A stretch of DNA of 64,000 nucleotides from Lichenicola sp050954785 (GCA_050954785.1 JBPBQO010000001.1:62001-126000), one strand, 5' to 3'; shown: positions 8,431 through 16,776, counted from the first letter of the stretch. Program-made: numbers and translations. The notes: generated by a model not told the origin, from the sequence alone.

Positions 8431-9741
8431 ATGCAGCGTGGCCTCTTCTTCTTCGAGCGGTTTCTTCTCGTCGGTGGCCGCCGTCCCTGGAACGTCATGC
8501 TCGCGACCCGGCTTGTCGGCACCATCGACGCCGCAAACCTGCTTGCGGCCCTGGTCCATCTCCAGACCCGGCACCCGATGCTGTGCGTCGGCATCGTCCA
8601 GCAGGACAAGCGCCCGCACTTCGTCACGCCCGACCCGGTGCCGCCGATCGGCCTGCGCATCATCGACCGTACCGACGACGAGGACTGGTTCGACGCGGTC
8701 CGTCATGAAATCGACCTGCCGTTCGACAATGCGCACGGTCCGTTGCTGCGCGTGGTGTGGATACGTTCGCAGACGGTAAGCGAGCTGGTGCTGGTCGGCT
8801 ATCACTGCATCTGCGACGGCAAGTCGATGCTGCTGCTGACGCGCGAGCTGATCGAAGAATTGGGCAACATCCGGCAGGACTCTGCTCCGGTTCGGCCGGC
8901 ATCACGGCGGATCGCCACTATCCACGAACTGTTTACCGAGGATCGGCGCCTCAGCCGGCGCTGGCGCAGCCTGCTCTCGCATGCAGGTGTCGCGAAGTGG
9001 CTGCTGCATGCCGCAACCGGACTGACGCGAAGAGGACCGGCGGCGGCCATCTTGCCGAGCTATGTCATCCGCTGGACCCTGGCGGCCTCGACCTGCGACG
9101 CCTTGCGGGCGCGGTGCCGGGCCGAGCAGGTGACGTTGTATGCGGTATTGGCCACCGCCTTCCTGCGTGCGGTCCGCGAGGTGCGGCCCAACCAGGCCCG
9201 GAACTGCCTGCTCTGCCCGGTCGACGTGCGGCCGATGCTGCCGGCGATCGAGGCGGACATGCTGTTCGGCTATCCGGACACCGTGCATCTGTCGGTCGAC
9301 CGGTCGCTGGACCAGGGCTTCTGGCAGCAGGCCCGCAAGCTGAAGCGCGACCTGACCGCACGACGCGCCAGGCTGGATCCCAGGCGCACGCTGCTGACCG
9401 CGGAGTGGCTGCATGCATTGTCGGACTGGTTCATCGACCTGCAACTGCACGGCGAGGCCCGGAACGACCTGATGTTCTCCCATGTCGGCGAGGCCGTGGT
9501 GCCGCCGAACGCATCGGTGCTCGGCTTCCTGTCCTCGATGCCGTGGCGGGGAACCACGGCGGTCTTTTCCCTGCTCGACCAGGGGTGCATGCGGTTCTTT
9601 CTGGTCGCGCGGGAGACATCGCTGCCGTCCGCCGACGCCGAACGCATCCGCGCCTGCGCGATGTCGCTGCTGGACGCCGAACTTGCGGTGCCGGCGAAAG
9701 CCGCATCCCGTTCCGGCCGGATGGGATCGACTGCCGGCTGA
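8431..9741 (+). CDS. Condensation-domain-like acyltransferase (PapA/NRPS C-domain superfamily)
   Basis: 436 residues with the fold of chloramphenicol-acetyltransferase-like acyltransferases. The active-site motif HxxxDG is present as YHCICDG (124-130) after a typical N-terminal half (strand ATRLVGTIDAANLLAAL, then RHPML). The C-terminal half (NDLMFSHVGE, then VLGFLSSMP) matches the second CAT-like lobe, although the usual DFGWG motif is not evident. There is no carrier-protein or adenylation domain next to it, so it is an orphan acyltransferase, perhaps esterifying a lipid or alcohol like PapA5. Start is uncertain: ATG 8431 gives the best family alignment, while in-frame ATG 8362 and GTG 8344 are alternatives. 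Confidence 0.75.
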   Translation: MQRGLFFFERFLLVGGRRPWNVMLATRLVGTIDAANLLAALVHLQTRHPMLCVGIVQQDKRPHFVTPDPVPPIGLRIIDRTDDEDWFDAVRHEIDLPFDNAHGPLLRVVWIRSQTVSELVLVGYHCICDGKSMLLLTRELIEELGNIRQDSAPVRPASRRIATIHELFTEDRRLSRRWRSLLSHAGVAKWLLHAATGLTRRGPAAAILPSYVIRWTLAASTCDALRARCRAEQVTLYAVLATAFLRAVREVRPNQARNCLLCPVDVRPMLPAIEADMLFGYPDTVHLSVDRSLDQGFWQQARKLKRDLTARRARLDPRRTLLTAEWLHALSDWFIDLQLHGEARNDLMFSHVGEAVVPPNASVLGFLSSMPWRGTTAVFSLLDQGCMRFFLVARETSLPSADAERIRACAMSLLDAELAVPAKAASRSGRMGSTAG

Positions 9742-9743
9742 AC

Positions 9744-10691
9744 TCAGCCAGGCGTCCAGACCGCATCCTGCACGGTCAAATGAGCCGGGATCAGGTGCTG
9801 GGCGAGGAAGGCGTCGGCGATGCGCTGCTGTTCGGCGACCACATCCGGCGTCATCGGCGAGGCGCCGAAGGTCAGCCGGTCGACTGCCTTGCCGACTACC
9901 GCAACGGGCAGGCCGGTATCGCCGGCGAGATACTGGCTGACCTGGTCCTTGTGGGCCTGTGCCCAACTGTCCGAACGGTTGATCTGGGCCAGCAGCAGAT
10001 GGACCAGGTCCGGGCTGCTTGTAGCGAACCGGCGATCGGCCAAAAAGAACTGCCGGTTGCCGACCACGCCGCCCGCCGAGGTCAGGATACGTGGGTCGGA
10101 CGCGGCCTGCACCGAGGAGAGGTACGGGTCCCAGATCGCCCAGGCGTCGAGGCGGCCGCTGTCGAAGGCCGGGCGCGCGGCGCCGGGGGTAAGGAACACC
10201 GGCTGTATGTCGGCCATGGTCAGCCCGGCCTTGGCCAGGGCCGCCAGCAGCAGCCAATGGACATTGGAAGCGCGGTTCAGGCCGACGGTCTTGCCCTTCA
10301 GGCCGGCGAGGTCACGGATGCTGCTGGTTTTCGGCACGATGATCGCCTCGCCGAACGGCGCCACCGGCTCGGCGGCCACATAGACGATGCGGTTGCTGGC
10401 CGCCTGGGCAAAAATCGGCGGTGCATCGCCGGTGATGCCGAAATCGATCGCGCCGGCACCCATGGCCTGCAGCATCTGCGGCCCAGCCGGGAATTCGCTC
10501 CATGCGACCTTGTCGCCGGTACGGGCAAGCTCGGCTTCGAGGTAGCCGGTATGCTTCAGGATGATGAGCGTGCCGTAGCGCTGATAACCGATGCGAATCG
10601 TACGCGGACTGGCCGCGCGAGCCTGCCATCCGGCGAACCCCGCAACCGAAAGTGCCGCCATCGAAAGAACAGAACGTCTGGTTGTCGGCAC
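9744..10691 (-). CDS. ssuA: Aliphatic sulfonate ABC transporter, substrate-binding protein
   Basis: 315-residue periplasmic binding protein of the SsuA/NMT1 type. The N-terminus carries twin arginines (TRRSVLSM) and a hydrophobic stretch ending at ARA-A near residue 26, so export by Tat or Sec is expected. Family features include IRIGYQRYGTLIILK at the mature start, GAIDFGITGDAPP and DAWAIWDPYL. It captures alkanesulfonates for SsuC/SsuB. It starts at GTG 10691 with AAGGA 9 bases upstream. It is divergent from ssuD across a 117-bp palindrome-rich promoter; its transporter partners are encoded 2.1 kb away on the same strand. Confidence 0.9.
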   Translation of the reverse strand: MPTTRRSVLSMAALSVAGFAGWQARAASPRTIRIGYQRYGTLIILKHTGYLEAELARTGDKVAWSEFPAGPQMLQAMGAGAIDFGITGDAPPIFAQAASNRIVYVAAEPVAPFGEAIIVPKTSSIRDLAGLKGKTVGLNRASNVHWLLLAALAKAGLTMADIQPVFLTPGAARPAFDSGRLDAWAIWDPYLSSVQAASDPRILTSAGGVVGNRQFFLADRRFATSSPDLVHLLLAQINRSDSWAQAHKDQVSQYLAGDTGLPVAVVGKAVDRLTFGASPMTPDVVAEQQRIADAFLAQHLIPAHLTVQDAVWTPG

Positions 10692-10712
10692 GCGCGTGGT
10701 TCCTTGTCTTTC

Positions 10713-10727
10713 TCGTGCATTGCACGA
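10713..10727. promoter_or_regulatory. Palindrome in the ssuA-ssuD divergent promoter
   Basis: TCGTGCA-T-TGCACGA is a perfect inverted repeat with 7-base arms, 22 bases before the ssuA start codon. Its position suggests a repressor or activator site acting on ssuA. The regulator is not identifiable from this window. Confidence 0.45.
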
Positions 10728-10773
10728 ATTTACAAACTGATCCAGCTTGACGACTGAATTAAACGATTGGTGA

Positions 10774-10790
10774 ACGTGATTAAATCACGT
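10774..10790. promoter_or_regulatory. Palindromic operator before ssuD
   Basis: ACGTGATTAAATCACGT is a 17-bp inverted repeat (arms ACGTGAT/ATCACGT, spacer TAA), ending 18 bases before the chosen ssuD start and just upstream of its ribosome site. The placement fits a repressor that blocks transcription start or early elongation. A related ACGTG...CACGT element lies before ssuC. Confidence 0.5.
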
Positions 10791-10808
10791 CATCAGGAGA
10801 CTGTAATT

Positions 10809-12029
10809 TTGGCACCCGATACGCACCCTGTTCCCGATCTCCAAACGTCCGTCGGCTTCACGGACCCAAGCCATGCCGCCCGCGAGGCGGATGTGCTGTG
10901 GTTCCTGCCGACGCATGGAGACGGACGCTATCTCGGCTCGCAGGTCGGCGCGCGCCACGTCACCCTGAACTATCTGAGCCAGATCGCGCGTGCCGCCGAC
11001 GAGCTCGGCTACTACGGAATGCTGCTGCCGACCGGAAAGTCGTGCGAAGATTCGTGGGTCGTCGCCTCGTCGATGATCCCGCTGACGTCGCGGGTCCGGT
11101 TCCTGGTGGCGGTGCGACCCGGCCTGTCCGAGCCGTCGATGACCGCGCGGATGGCGGCCACCTTCGACCGGTTGTCCGGCGGGCGGCTGCTGGTCAATGT
11201 CGTCACTGGCGGCGATCCGGCCGAGCTGGCCGGCGACGGAGTATTCCTCGACCATACCGAGCGCTACCAGGCAACCGACGAGTATCTCCAGGTCTGGCAC
11301 CGGATGATGGCGGGCGAGACCGTGGATTTCGAAGGCAAGCATTTGCGCGTGCAGGGTGCCAAGCTGCTGTATCCTCCGGTGCAGACCCCGTATCCGCCGC
11401 TCTATTTCGGCGGTTCCTCGGATGTCGGCCAGCAGGTGGCGGCCGATCAGGTCGATGTCTACCTGACCTGGGGCGAACCGCCCGCCGCCGTTGGTGAAAA
11501 GATCGCCGCAGTGCGTGCGCTGGCAGCGGCACGTGGACGCACCCTCTCGTTCGGGATCAGGCTGCATGTGATCGTGCGCGAAACCTCCGAGGAAGCCTGG
11601 CGCGAGGCTGACGCGCTGATTAGCCATGTCAGCGAAGAAGACATCGCACGGGCCCAGGCGGCATTCTCCCGTTTCGACAGTGTCGGCCAGCAGCGGATGG
11701 CGGAGCTGCACAAGGGCGGCCGCGACCGGTTGGTGATTTCACCGAACCTGTGGGCCGGCGTCGGCCTGGTGCGTGGCGGAGCCGGCACCGCTCTGGTCGG
11801 CAACCCGGACGAGGTCGCCGCCCGGATGCGCGAGTACATGGCGCTCGGAATCGACCGGTTCATCCTGTCCGGCTATCCGCATCTCGAGGAATGCTACCGC
11901 TTCGCCGAGCTGGTGTTCCCCAAGCTCCCGCTGAAATCCACCACCGGCAACGGCTACGCCCCCGCCCGCAACGCCGGCCCCTTCGGCGAAATGATCGCCA
12001 ACGTCGGCGCCCCGACAGCCAAAAGCTAA
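10809..12029 (+). CDS. ssuD: FMNH2-dependent alkanesulfonate monooxygenase
   Basis: 406-residue flavin monooxygenase of the bacterial luciferase-like family. It cleaves alkanesulfonates to aldehyde and sulfite using FMNH2 and O2, releasing sulfur for assimilation. Recognisable SsuD features include WFLPTHGDGRYLG near the N-terminus, LPTGKSCEDSW, LVNVVTGGDPAELAGDG and YFGGSSDVGQQVA. TTG 10809 is chosen because AGGAG lies 9 bases upstream; an upstream in-frame TTG at 10767 and two GTGs would put the operator palindrome inside the gene. The flavin reductase SsuE is not seen nearby. It is divergent from ssuA and convergent with ssuB. Confidence 0.9.
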   Translation: MAPDTHPVPDLQTSVGFTDPSHAAREADVLWFLPTHGDGRYLGSQVGARHVTLNYLSQIARAADELGYYGMLLPTGKSCEDSWVVASSMIPLTSRVRFLVAVRPGLSEPSMTARMAATFDRLSGGRLLVNVVTGGDPAELAGDGVFLDHTERYQATDEYLQVWHRMMAGETVDFEGKHLRVQGAKLLYPPVQTPYPPLYFGGSSDVGQQVAADQVDVYLTWGEPPAAVGEKIAAVRALAAARGRTLSFGIRLHVIVRETSEEAWREADALISHVSEEDIARAQAAFSRFDSVGQQRMAELHKGGRDRLVISPNLWAGVGLVRGGAGTALVGNPDEVAARMREYMALGIDRFILSGYPHLEECYRFAELVFPKLPLKSTTGNGYAPARNAGPFGEMIANVGAPTAKS

Positions 12030-12048
12030 CCACAAACTTCCGCGGTGG

Positions 12049-12094
12049 GAGATCGCTCGAGGATCGCCGGCACAGCCCGTTATCGAGTGATCTC
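12049..12094. terminator. Long hairpin between convergent ssuD and ssuB
   Basis: GAGATCGCTCGA at 12049-12060 pairs with TCGAGTGATCTC at 12083-12094: 12 pairs including one G-U, with a 22-base loop. It lies between the ssuD stop and the ssuB stop, where a bidirectional terminator is expected. There is no T-run, so it may act as a Rho-dependent or 3'-end-protecting structure instead. Confidence 0.5.
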
Positions 12095-12815
12095 AGGTGT
12101 GGACGTCTAGGGCGGTTAAAAGCTCCCGCCGCGCGGGCGCGAAGCCGGGATCGTCGTGGCGGCGGGGGCGCGCCATGCGGATGGGCAGGTTCCTGGAGAT
12201 GCGGCCATGGTCGAGCACGACGGCCCGGTCGCCCAGCAGCAGCGCCTCGTCGACGTCGTGCGTCACCAGCAGTACGGCACAGCGGTGCTTCTGCCAAAGT
12301 TCGGCCACCATGGCCTGCATGCGAAGCCGGGTGAGTGCGTCCAGGCTGGCAAAGGGCTCGTCCAGCATCAGGAAATCCGGTTCGCGTACCATCGCGCGGG
12401 CAATGCCGACGCGCTGCGCCTCGCCACCGGACAGGGTCAGCGGCCAGGCATCAAGACGATGGCCGAGCCCGACCTCTTCAAGCGCCGCCACGGCACGATC
12501 GCGCGCATCGCGGCCGGGCAGCCCGAGTGCGACGTTCTGCCAGACCCGTCGCCACGGCAGCAGCCGACTTTCCTGGAACACCACGGCGACGTCGCGCGGC
12601 ACCGATACGGCCCCCTCCTCGACAGGATCGAGCCCGGCCAAGGTGCGCAGCAACGTCGTCTTGCCGGACCCGCTGCGACCGAGCAGCGACACGAACTCGC
12701 CCGGCTCGATGGTCAGGTCGAGATCGTCGAGCACGGCCGGCCCGCCGAAACGGCGGCTCAGCCCCTCGACGCGAATGGATGGACGCTCGGTCAGGCGGGG
12801 ATCGATGGCATTCAT
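12093..12815 (-). CDS. ssuB: Aliphatic sulfonate ABC transporter, ATP-binding protein
   Basis: 240-residue ABC ATPase. Walker A GRSGSGKT is at 46-53, the Q-loop at VVFQESRLLPW (about 78-88), the signature LSGGE at 128-132, Walker B FLMLDEP at 148-154 and the switch His in LVTHDVDEA. It energises sulfonate import through SsuC. The ATG at 12815 overlaps the ssuC stop as ATGA, indicating translational coupling. The frame is open far upstream, antiparallel to no known gene but sharing DNA with ssuC, so a longer product is not real. The SsuB family usually has about 250 residues, in good agreement. Confidence 0.92.
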   Translation of the reverse strand: MNAIDPRLTERPSIRVEGLSRRFGGPAVLDDLDLTIEPGEFVSLLGRSGSGKTTLLRTLAGLDPVEEGAVSVPRDVAVVFQESRLLPWRRVWQNVALGLPGRDARDRAVAALEEVGLGHRLDAWPLTLSGGEAQRVGIARAMVREPDFLMLDEPFASLDALTRLRMQAMVAELWQKHRCAVLLVTHDVDEALLLGDRAVVLDHGRISRNLPIRMARPRRHDDPGFAPARRELLTALDVHT

Positions 12816-13687
12816 CCGCGACGGCCCAGTCCGACCTGCTGCGGCCGCCATGCCAGGAACACCCGCTCCATCGTCCGCACGATCTGGTCGCTGATCAACC
12901 CCAGGGCCGCGTAGATAAACAGACCCACCAGGATGATGTCGGTACGCAGGAAGTCCTCCGCATCCATCATCATGTGGCCGATGCCGGAATTGGCGTTCAC
13001 CTGCTCGGCCACCACCAGCATCAGCCACGAGATGCCGACCGAGAACCGCAATCCCACCAGCAGGTCCGGCAATGCGCCGGGGAGAACGATGTCGCGGATG
13101 GTCTGGGCACGCGACAGGCCGAGCGTACGGCCCATCTCGAGCAGTTTCGGGTCCACCGAGCGGATGCCCTTGAACAGGTTGAGATAGATCGGGAACAACG
13201 CGCCAAGGGCGACCAGTGCGATCTTGGGGGTTTCGCCGATGCCGAACCACAGGATGAACAGCGGCACCAGAGCGAGAGCCGGCAGGGTACGCACCATCTG
13301 CATCGGCGCGTCGATCGCATCCTCGCCAAGGCGGGACAGTCCGGCGATCAGCGCCAGGACGATGCCGACGACGATGGCGATCGCCAGGCCGCTGCCGGCC
13401 CGGGCCAGCGAAACAGTCAGGTTGTGCAACAGGCTGCCATCGGCGATCAGCCCGCGCATGGTGATCAGGATGCGCCAGGGCGAGGCAAGGGTCTGTGGCG
13501 AAACCAGGCCGGACGAGGAAGCCGCCTGCCAGACGCCAAGGATCAGCAGCGGCGAGACCGTCCGGCGCATACCGTTGCCGGAAACCCAGGCGAACGCGCA
13601 CGGCATACGGCGGCCAGAAGCCTGATTCGCCCTGTTCGCCTGGACCGAGCCGGTCCGCGGCCGAACTCCTGCGGTCATGTCGAGCAT
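12812..13687 (-). CDS. ssuC: Aliphatic sulfonate ABC transporter, permease
   Basis: 291-residue inner-membrane permease with about six helices. The EAA-loop consensus for contact with the ATPase is seen as EMGRTLGLSRAQTIRDIVLPGALP (about residues 184-207, centred on the conserved Gly). It is the first gene of a two-gene unit with ssuB (4-bp ATGA overlap). The 40 residues before the first helix are basic and Pro/Arg-rich, so a later start such as the Met at residue 28 or 40 is possible. The 129 bp upstream are AT-rich and carry two inverted repeats, unlike the neighbouring intergenic DNA. Confidence 0.9.
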   Translation of the reverse strand: MLDMTAGVRPRTGSVQANRANQASGRRMPCAFAWVSGNGMRRTVSPLLILGVWQAASSSGLVSPQTLASPWRILITMRGLIADGSLLHNLTVSLARAGSGLAIAIVVGIVLALIAGLSRLGEDAIDAPMQMVRTLPALALVPLFILWFGIGETPKIALVALGALFPIYLNLFKGIRSVDPKLLEMGRTLGLSRAQTIRDIVLPGALPDLLVGLRFSVGISWLMLVVAEQVNANSGIGHMMMDAEDFLRTDIILVGLFIYAALGLISDQIVRTMERVFLAWRPQQVGLGRRG

Positions 13688-13751
13688 CGGTTGCTCCGTT
13701 CTGTGGCTAATACGTCAGCCGGAGAAAACCATCATGAACGACAGGACGTCA

Positions 13752-13769
13752 AGTTATCATGCGATAACT
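13752..13769. promoter_or_regulatory. Palindrome upstream of ssuC
   Basis: AGTTATC-ATGC-GATAACT, a perfect 7-bp inverted repeat with a 4-base spacer, lies 65 bases before the ssuC start codon. It is a strong operator candidate, placed about where a promoter for ssuCB would be. Confidence 0.45.
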
Positions 13770-13771
13770 AA

Positions 13772-13791
13772 ACGTGTATTAGTAGACACGT
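13772..13791. promoter_or_regulatory. Second inverted repeat upstream of ssuC, related to the ssuD operator
   Basis: ACGTGT-ATTAGTAG-ACACGT has 6-bp arms and an 8-base AT-rich spacer. It shares the ACGTG...CACGT arms of the ssuD palindrome at 10774-10790, although the spacing differs, so a common sulfonate or sulfur regulator is possible. Confidence 0.35.
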
Positions 13792-13816
13792 AAGGAATCC
13801 AGCGTGGAACTTTTGG

Positions 13817-14257
13817 TTAGTTTCGAGTCCTCCTAGACCATCCACCGGACACGGTGCCGGCCATCAGGCGTCGCGTCATCAGCAAGGCGCCGCCGACCGT
13901 CAGCAGCAGAGCCAGCAGCCAATGCGAGCCGTGCAGCGATCGGCCCCAGTCACGCGGTTCGCCTGCCAGCAGCAGGAAAAGCAGGGTGACCACGATCGCC
14001 GCGGTCATCGATGGCAGGCCTCTCCGACGCGCCAGAATGCACAGCACGATGAACACCACATAGGCGGCGATCGCGAAGCCGCGGATCATTTCTCGCAGCG
14101 GATCACCAAGCTGCGCCAATGCCTGAGAGACGGTATCGAAGCTGCGGTCCAGCGCCCCTGCCAGCGTGGTGCCGAGCATGCCGGGTCCGATCACCGTCAG
14201 CAGCACCGCGAGCACCAGGCCACCGATCCAGATCAGGCCGATCGTGTTCCTGTTCAT
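13817..14257 (-). CDS. Small integral membrane protein of unknown function
   Basis: 146 residues with about four hydrophobic segments: residues 6-24 (LIWIGGLVLAVLLTVIG), about 62-80 (FAIAAYVVFIVLCILA), about 84-100 (MTAAIVVTLLFLLLAG) and about 112-128 (WLLALLLTVGGALLM). Charged loops and a basic C-terminus suggest an inner-membrane protein. I do not recognise a family. It begins 13 bp after the GT2 glycosyltransferase stop, with GGGA as ribosome site, so it is probably the last gene of the rhamnose/glycosyltransferase operon and might take part in polysaccharide or lipid-linked glycan handling; that role is a guess from position. Confidence 0.7.
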   Translation of the reverse strand: MNRNTIGLIWIGGLVLAVLLTVIGPGMLGTTLAGALDRSFDTVSQALAQLGDPLREMIRGFAIAAYVVFIVLCILARRRGLPSMTAAIVVTLLFLLLAGEPRDWGRSLHGSHWLLALLLTVGGALLMTRRLMAGTVSGGWSRRTRN

Positions 14258-14270
14258 TGGCTCATTCCCA

Positions 14271-15278
14271 TCATCCGATCAGGAACCATAGCCGGAACAG
14301 GATAGTTTCCGCCCACGTTTGACGAACGAGGCCGTGGACCTGGCGCATCGCGCGTAGCCGCTCCAGCCTGCCACCGGACAAGGCATGGTCCAGCGAGGTC
14401 AAATCGTGCAGCGCCGAGGGCGACAACGCCTGTGGATTGGCGACCAGCCCACGAACATGCCGACGAAACAAGTGCATGAACTCGTCCGGACCCCGACGCA
14501 GCGCCATCATTCCGCGCCTGACCGACGAATGCGGTGCGCCGACGGCGTTCGCACAATGCTGGCGATACAGCACCGTGGGCACCGGATCTGCGATCAGCCG
14601 GCCGCCGGCCGCACTGACCACAAGGTAGGACCACCAGTCATGCAACGTTCCCTCGGGCGGATTGCTGGCAGCAATCAGCGCCACCGCGGCCGGGTTCAGC
14701 ATGACCGTGCAACCCGTAGCGACGTTCTGGGTGAGAGCCGCCGGAAAGACCGCAGGCCCGCCACGATATGGCGACAGACCGAGCGTCACCAGATTGTGGT
14801 CGACCAGACGCTGGCGCGCACAATAAAGGGCCGGCACTTCACCGGGGATCGCCGCAAGCGCCTCGGCACCGCGCTGGAGCTTGTCCGGCAACCAGATGTC
14901 GTCCTGGTCCGCGAAAGCGGCGACCGTGTTCGGCGGGACCCGGCGCAGCAGCGTGAGGAACGAGCCGACGATGCCGAGATGGCCAGCCTGGTCCGGCATC
15001 GGCCGGCACTCTTCTTCGCTGAAACGCGTAGCAAATGCCTGCATCAGGTCGACAGTGCCGTCAGTCGAGCCGTCATCGCGCCAGATCAGGGACCACCGCC
15101 TGAAGTCCTGACGCGCAAGCGATTCGAGCTGTTCCGGCAGGTATTGCATGCCGTTATAGGTCGACAGCAGTACGGCCACGGGAAGACTATCGTGGAGGGC
15201 TTGCCTGTCCAGATAATTGGACAAATGGCGGGATCGATAGTCCGTCTCGGTGGCTCGGACCACCGGCTCGACATTCAT
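14271..15278 (-). CDS. Family 2 glycosyltransferase (rhamnosyltransferase-like)
   Basis: 335-residue inverting GT-A enzyme. The fold begins at VAVLLSTYNGMQYL (about residues 34-47); WRDDGSTDGT (66-75) is the nucleotide/metal site and FADQDDIWLPDKL (about 121-133) carries the DxD-like acidic cluster typical of the rhamnosyltransferase subgroup. A later GTLHDWW matches the acceptor-side motif of the same subgroup. It follows rfbD by 29 bp in the same direction, so it probably transfers rhamnose made by the upstream genes to a surface polysaccharide. No transmembrane segment is evident, so it would act at the cytoplasmic face. Confidence 0.88.
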   Translation of the reverse strand: MNVEPVVRATETDYRSRHLSNYLDRQALHDSLPVAVLLSTYNGMQYLPEQLESLARQDFRRWSLIWRDDGSTDGTVDLMQAFATRFSEEECRPMPDQAGHLGIVGSFLTLLRRVPPNTVAAFADQDDIWLPDKLQRGAEALAAIPGEVPALYCARQRLVDHNLVTLGLSPYRGGPAVFPAALTQNVATGCTVMLNPAAVALIAASNPPEGTLHDWWSYLVVSAAGGRLIADPVPTVLYRQHCANAVGAPHSSVRRGMMALRRGPDEFMHLFRRHVRGLVANPQALSPSALHDLTSLDHALSGGRLERLRAMRQVHGLVRQTWAETILFRLWFLIG

Positions 15279-15307
15279 CGTCCGGAAAAACCGGCCGGCA
15301 GAGGAGG

Positions 15308-16216
15308 TCAGAGTGATGAGGGCGCCAGGAGTTCGTCCACCGTCCGGACCAGGCTCTCCTGCCAGGGTGGCAGGCGGACACCGAACACGCGCTCAATCTT
15401 GCCGCAATCCAGGCGCGAATCCATCGGGCGGCGGGCCGGCGTCGGCCAGTCGGCGGTCTTGATCGCGATCACGTCCGGCATCGCGCGGCCATACTTGCCG
15501 GCGGCTTCGAGGGCGGCCACTGCAAGGCCATGCCACGTGGTCTCGCCAGAGCCGGCAGCATGATAGATGCCGGCGTAATCATTCCGCCAGCCGCCACTCT
15601 CGATGCGCTCCAGGATCGCGAGAATGGCCCGGGCGAGATCATCCGATGCGGTCGGCCCACCGGACTGGTCGCCAACGACGCGCAGAACCGGGTTTTTCTC
15701 GGCCGCGTTGATCATGGTCCGGACGAAGTTCTTGCCGGTGGCGGAATAGACCCACGAGGTACGCAGCACGATCGTGCGCGGGTTCGCCGCCAGTGCCACC
15801 TGCTCGCCATCCGCCTTGGTGCGGCCGTAGATGCCGGTCGGCGAAGTCGGATCGGTTTCGACATAGGGCCTGCCCTTGTCGCCATCGAACACATAGTCGG
15901 TCGACACGTGAATCAGCGGGATGCCGGCCAGTGCGCACAGCCTTGCCAGGATTTCCGGCCCGTCGCGGTTGGCGCGGGTCGCTCCGTCGATATTGACTTC
16001 GGCAGCATCGACCGCGGTCCAGGCGGCCGCATTGACCACGGCCACCGGCTGGATCGCCGCAAAGCTCGCGGCCAGGCTTGCCGGTTGGTCGAAATCGACC
16101 GCCGGCCGCCCGACCAGATGGATGCGTGGTCCACCCAGGCGCGTCATCGACGTCGCAAGCTGCCCGGACCCACCGGTGACGAGGATCGGGCCGCCATCGG
16201 ATGCGAGACTGGTCAT
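15308..16216 (-). CDS. rfbD: dTDP-4-dehydrorhamnose reductase
   Basis: 302 residues, an extended short-chain dehydrogenase. The NAD(P) motif is ILVTGGSGQLA near the N-terminus (a GxxGxxx variant), STDYVFDG is the family signature, and YGRTKADGE holds the catalytic Tyr and Lys. It reduces dTDP-4-keto-L-rhamnose to dTDP-L-rhamnose, the last step of the pathway. ATG 16216 shares one base with the rfbC stop (TGATG), which decides the start; the open frame runs much further upstream inside rfbC but is not coding there. Confidence 0.93.
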   Translation of the reverse strand: MTSLASDGGPILVTGGSGQLATSMTRLGGPRIHLVGRPAVDFDQPASLAASFAAIQPVAVVNAAAWTAVDAAEVNIDGATRANRDGPEILARLCALAGIPLIHVSTDYVFDGDKGRPYVETDPTSPTGIYGRTKADGEQVALAANPRTIVLRTSWVYSATGKNFVRTMINAAEKNPVLRVVGDQSGGPTASDDLARAILAILERIESGGWRNDYAGIYHAAGSGETTWHGLAVAALEAAGKYGRAMPDVIAIKTADWPTPARRPMDSRLDCGKIERVFGVRLPPWQESLVRTVDELLAPSSL

Positions 16217-16776
16217 CAGTACTGGAACCAGCCGGCCACGGCCGAAAAATGCGGCGCCTGGGTGTCCTTGTCCGACAGGATCGCCTCCTCCGGCTTGATG
16301 GGCCAGTCGATGCCGATTTCTGGACAGTTCCAGATCACCGCCCGCTCGCTCGCCTTGTCCCAGACGTCGGTGCATTTGTAGAGCACCTCGACATCGTCGG
16401 TCAGCGTGCAGAAACCGTGCAGGAAACCCGGCGGAATCCAGAGCTGGGCCCAGTTGTCGCCGGACAGCTCGGCGCCGACCCACTTGCCATACGTCGGCGA
16501 GCCGGTCCGCGCATCGACTGCGACATCGTAGATCGCACCCTTCGAGCAGCGCAGCAGCTTGCCCTGCGCATGCGGCGCCAACTGGCAATGCAGGCCGCGC
16601 ATCACGCCCCGCTCCCGCGAGAAGGAGTGGTTGTCCTGCAGGAACGGCAGGTCGATGCCGGTCTCGGCCATGATCCGGGGGTAGTTGTAGGTTTCGGAAA
16701 AGAAGCCGCGATTGTCGCTGAAGCGTGGCGGGGTGATCAGGATCACGTCTGGGATCGCCAGGCGGTCTACCTTCAT
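16216..16776 (-). CDS. rfbC: dTDP-4-dehydrorhamnose 3,5-epimerase
   Basis: 186-residue cupin-fold epimerase of the usual length. Family residues are seen in RGFFSETYN, the QDNHSFS segment, RGLHCQ with the catalytic His (about 63), DVAVDARTGSPTYG and WIPPGFLHGF. It converts dTDP-4-keto-6-deoxyglucose to dTDP-4-keto-L-rhamnose. It is coupled to rfbD by a TGATG junction and lies 53 bp after rfbA, the largest gap within this operon. Confidence 0.95.
   Translation of the reverse strand: MKVDRLAIPDVILITPPRFSDNRGFFSETYNYPRIMAETGIDLPFLQDNHSFSRERGVMRGLHCQLAPHAQGKLLRCSKGAIYDVAVDARTGSPTYGKWVGAELSGDNWAQLWIPPGFLHGFCTLTDDVEVLYKCTDVWDKASERAVIWNCPEIGIDWPIKPEEAILSDKDTQAPHFSAVAGWFQY

Noticed and set aside
12093..13601. 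Possible ssuC-ssuB fusion in one frame
   Set aside because: The part over ssuC is a frame-shifted reading of the permease; ssuB begins at 12815 with ATGA coupling.
14119..14135. TPP-riboswitch-like GCCTGAGAGA
   Set aside because: It lies inside the coding region of the small membrane protein and lacks the other conserved boxes.
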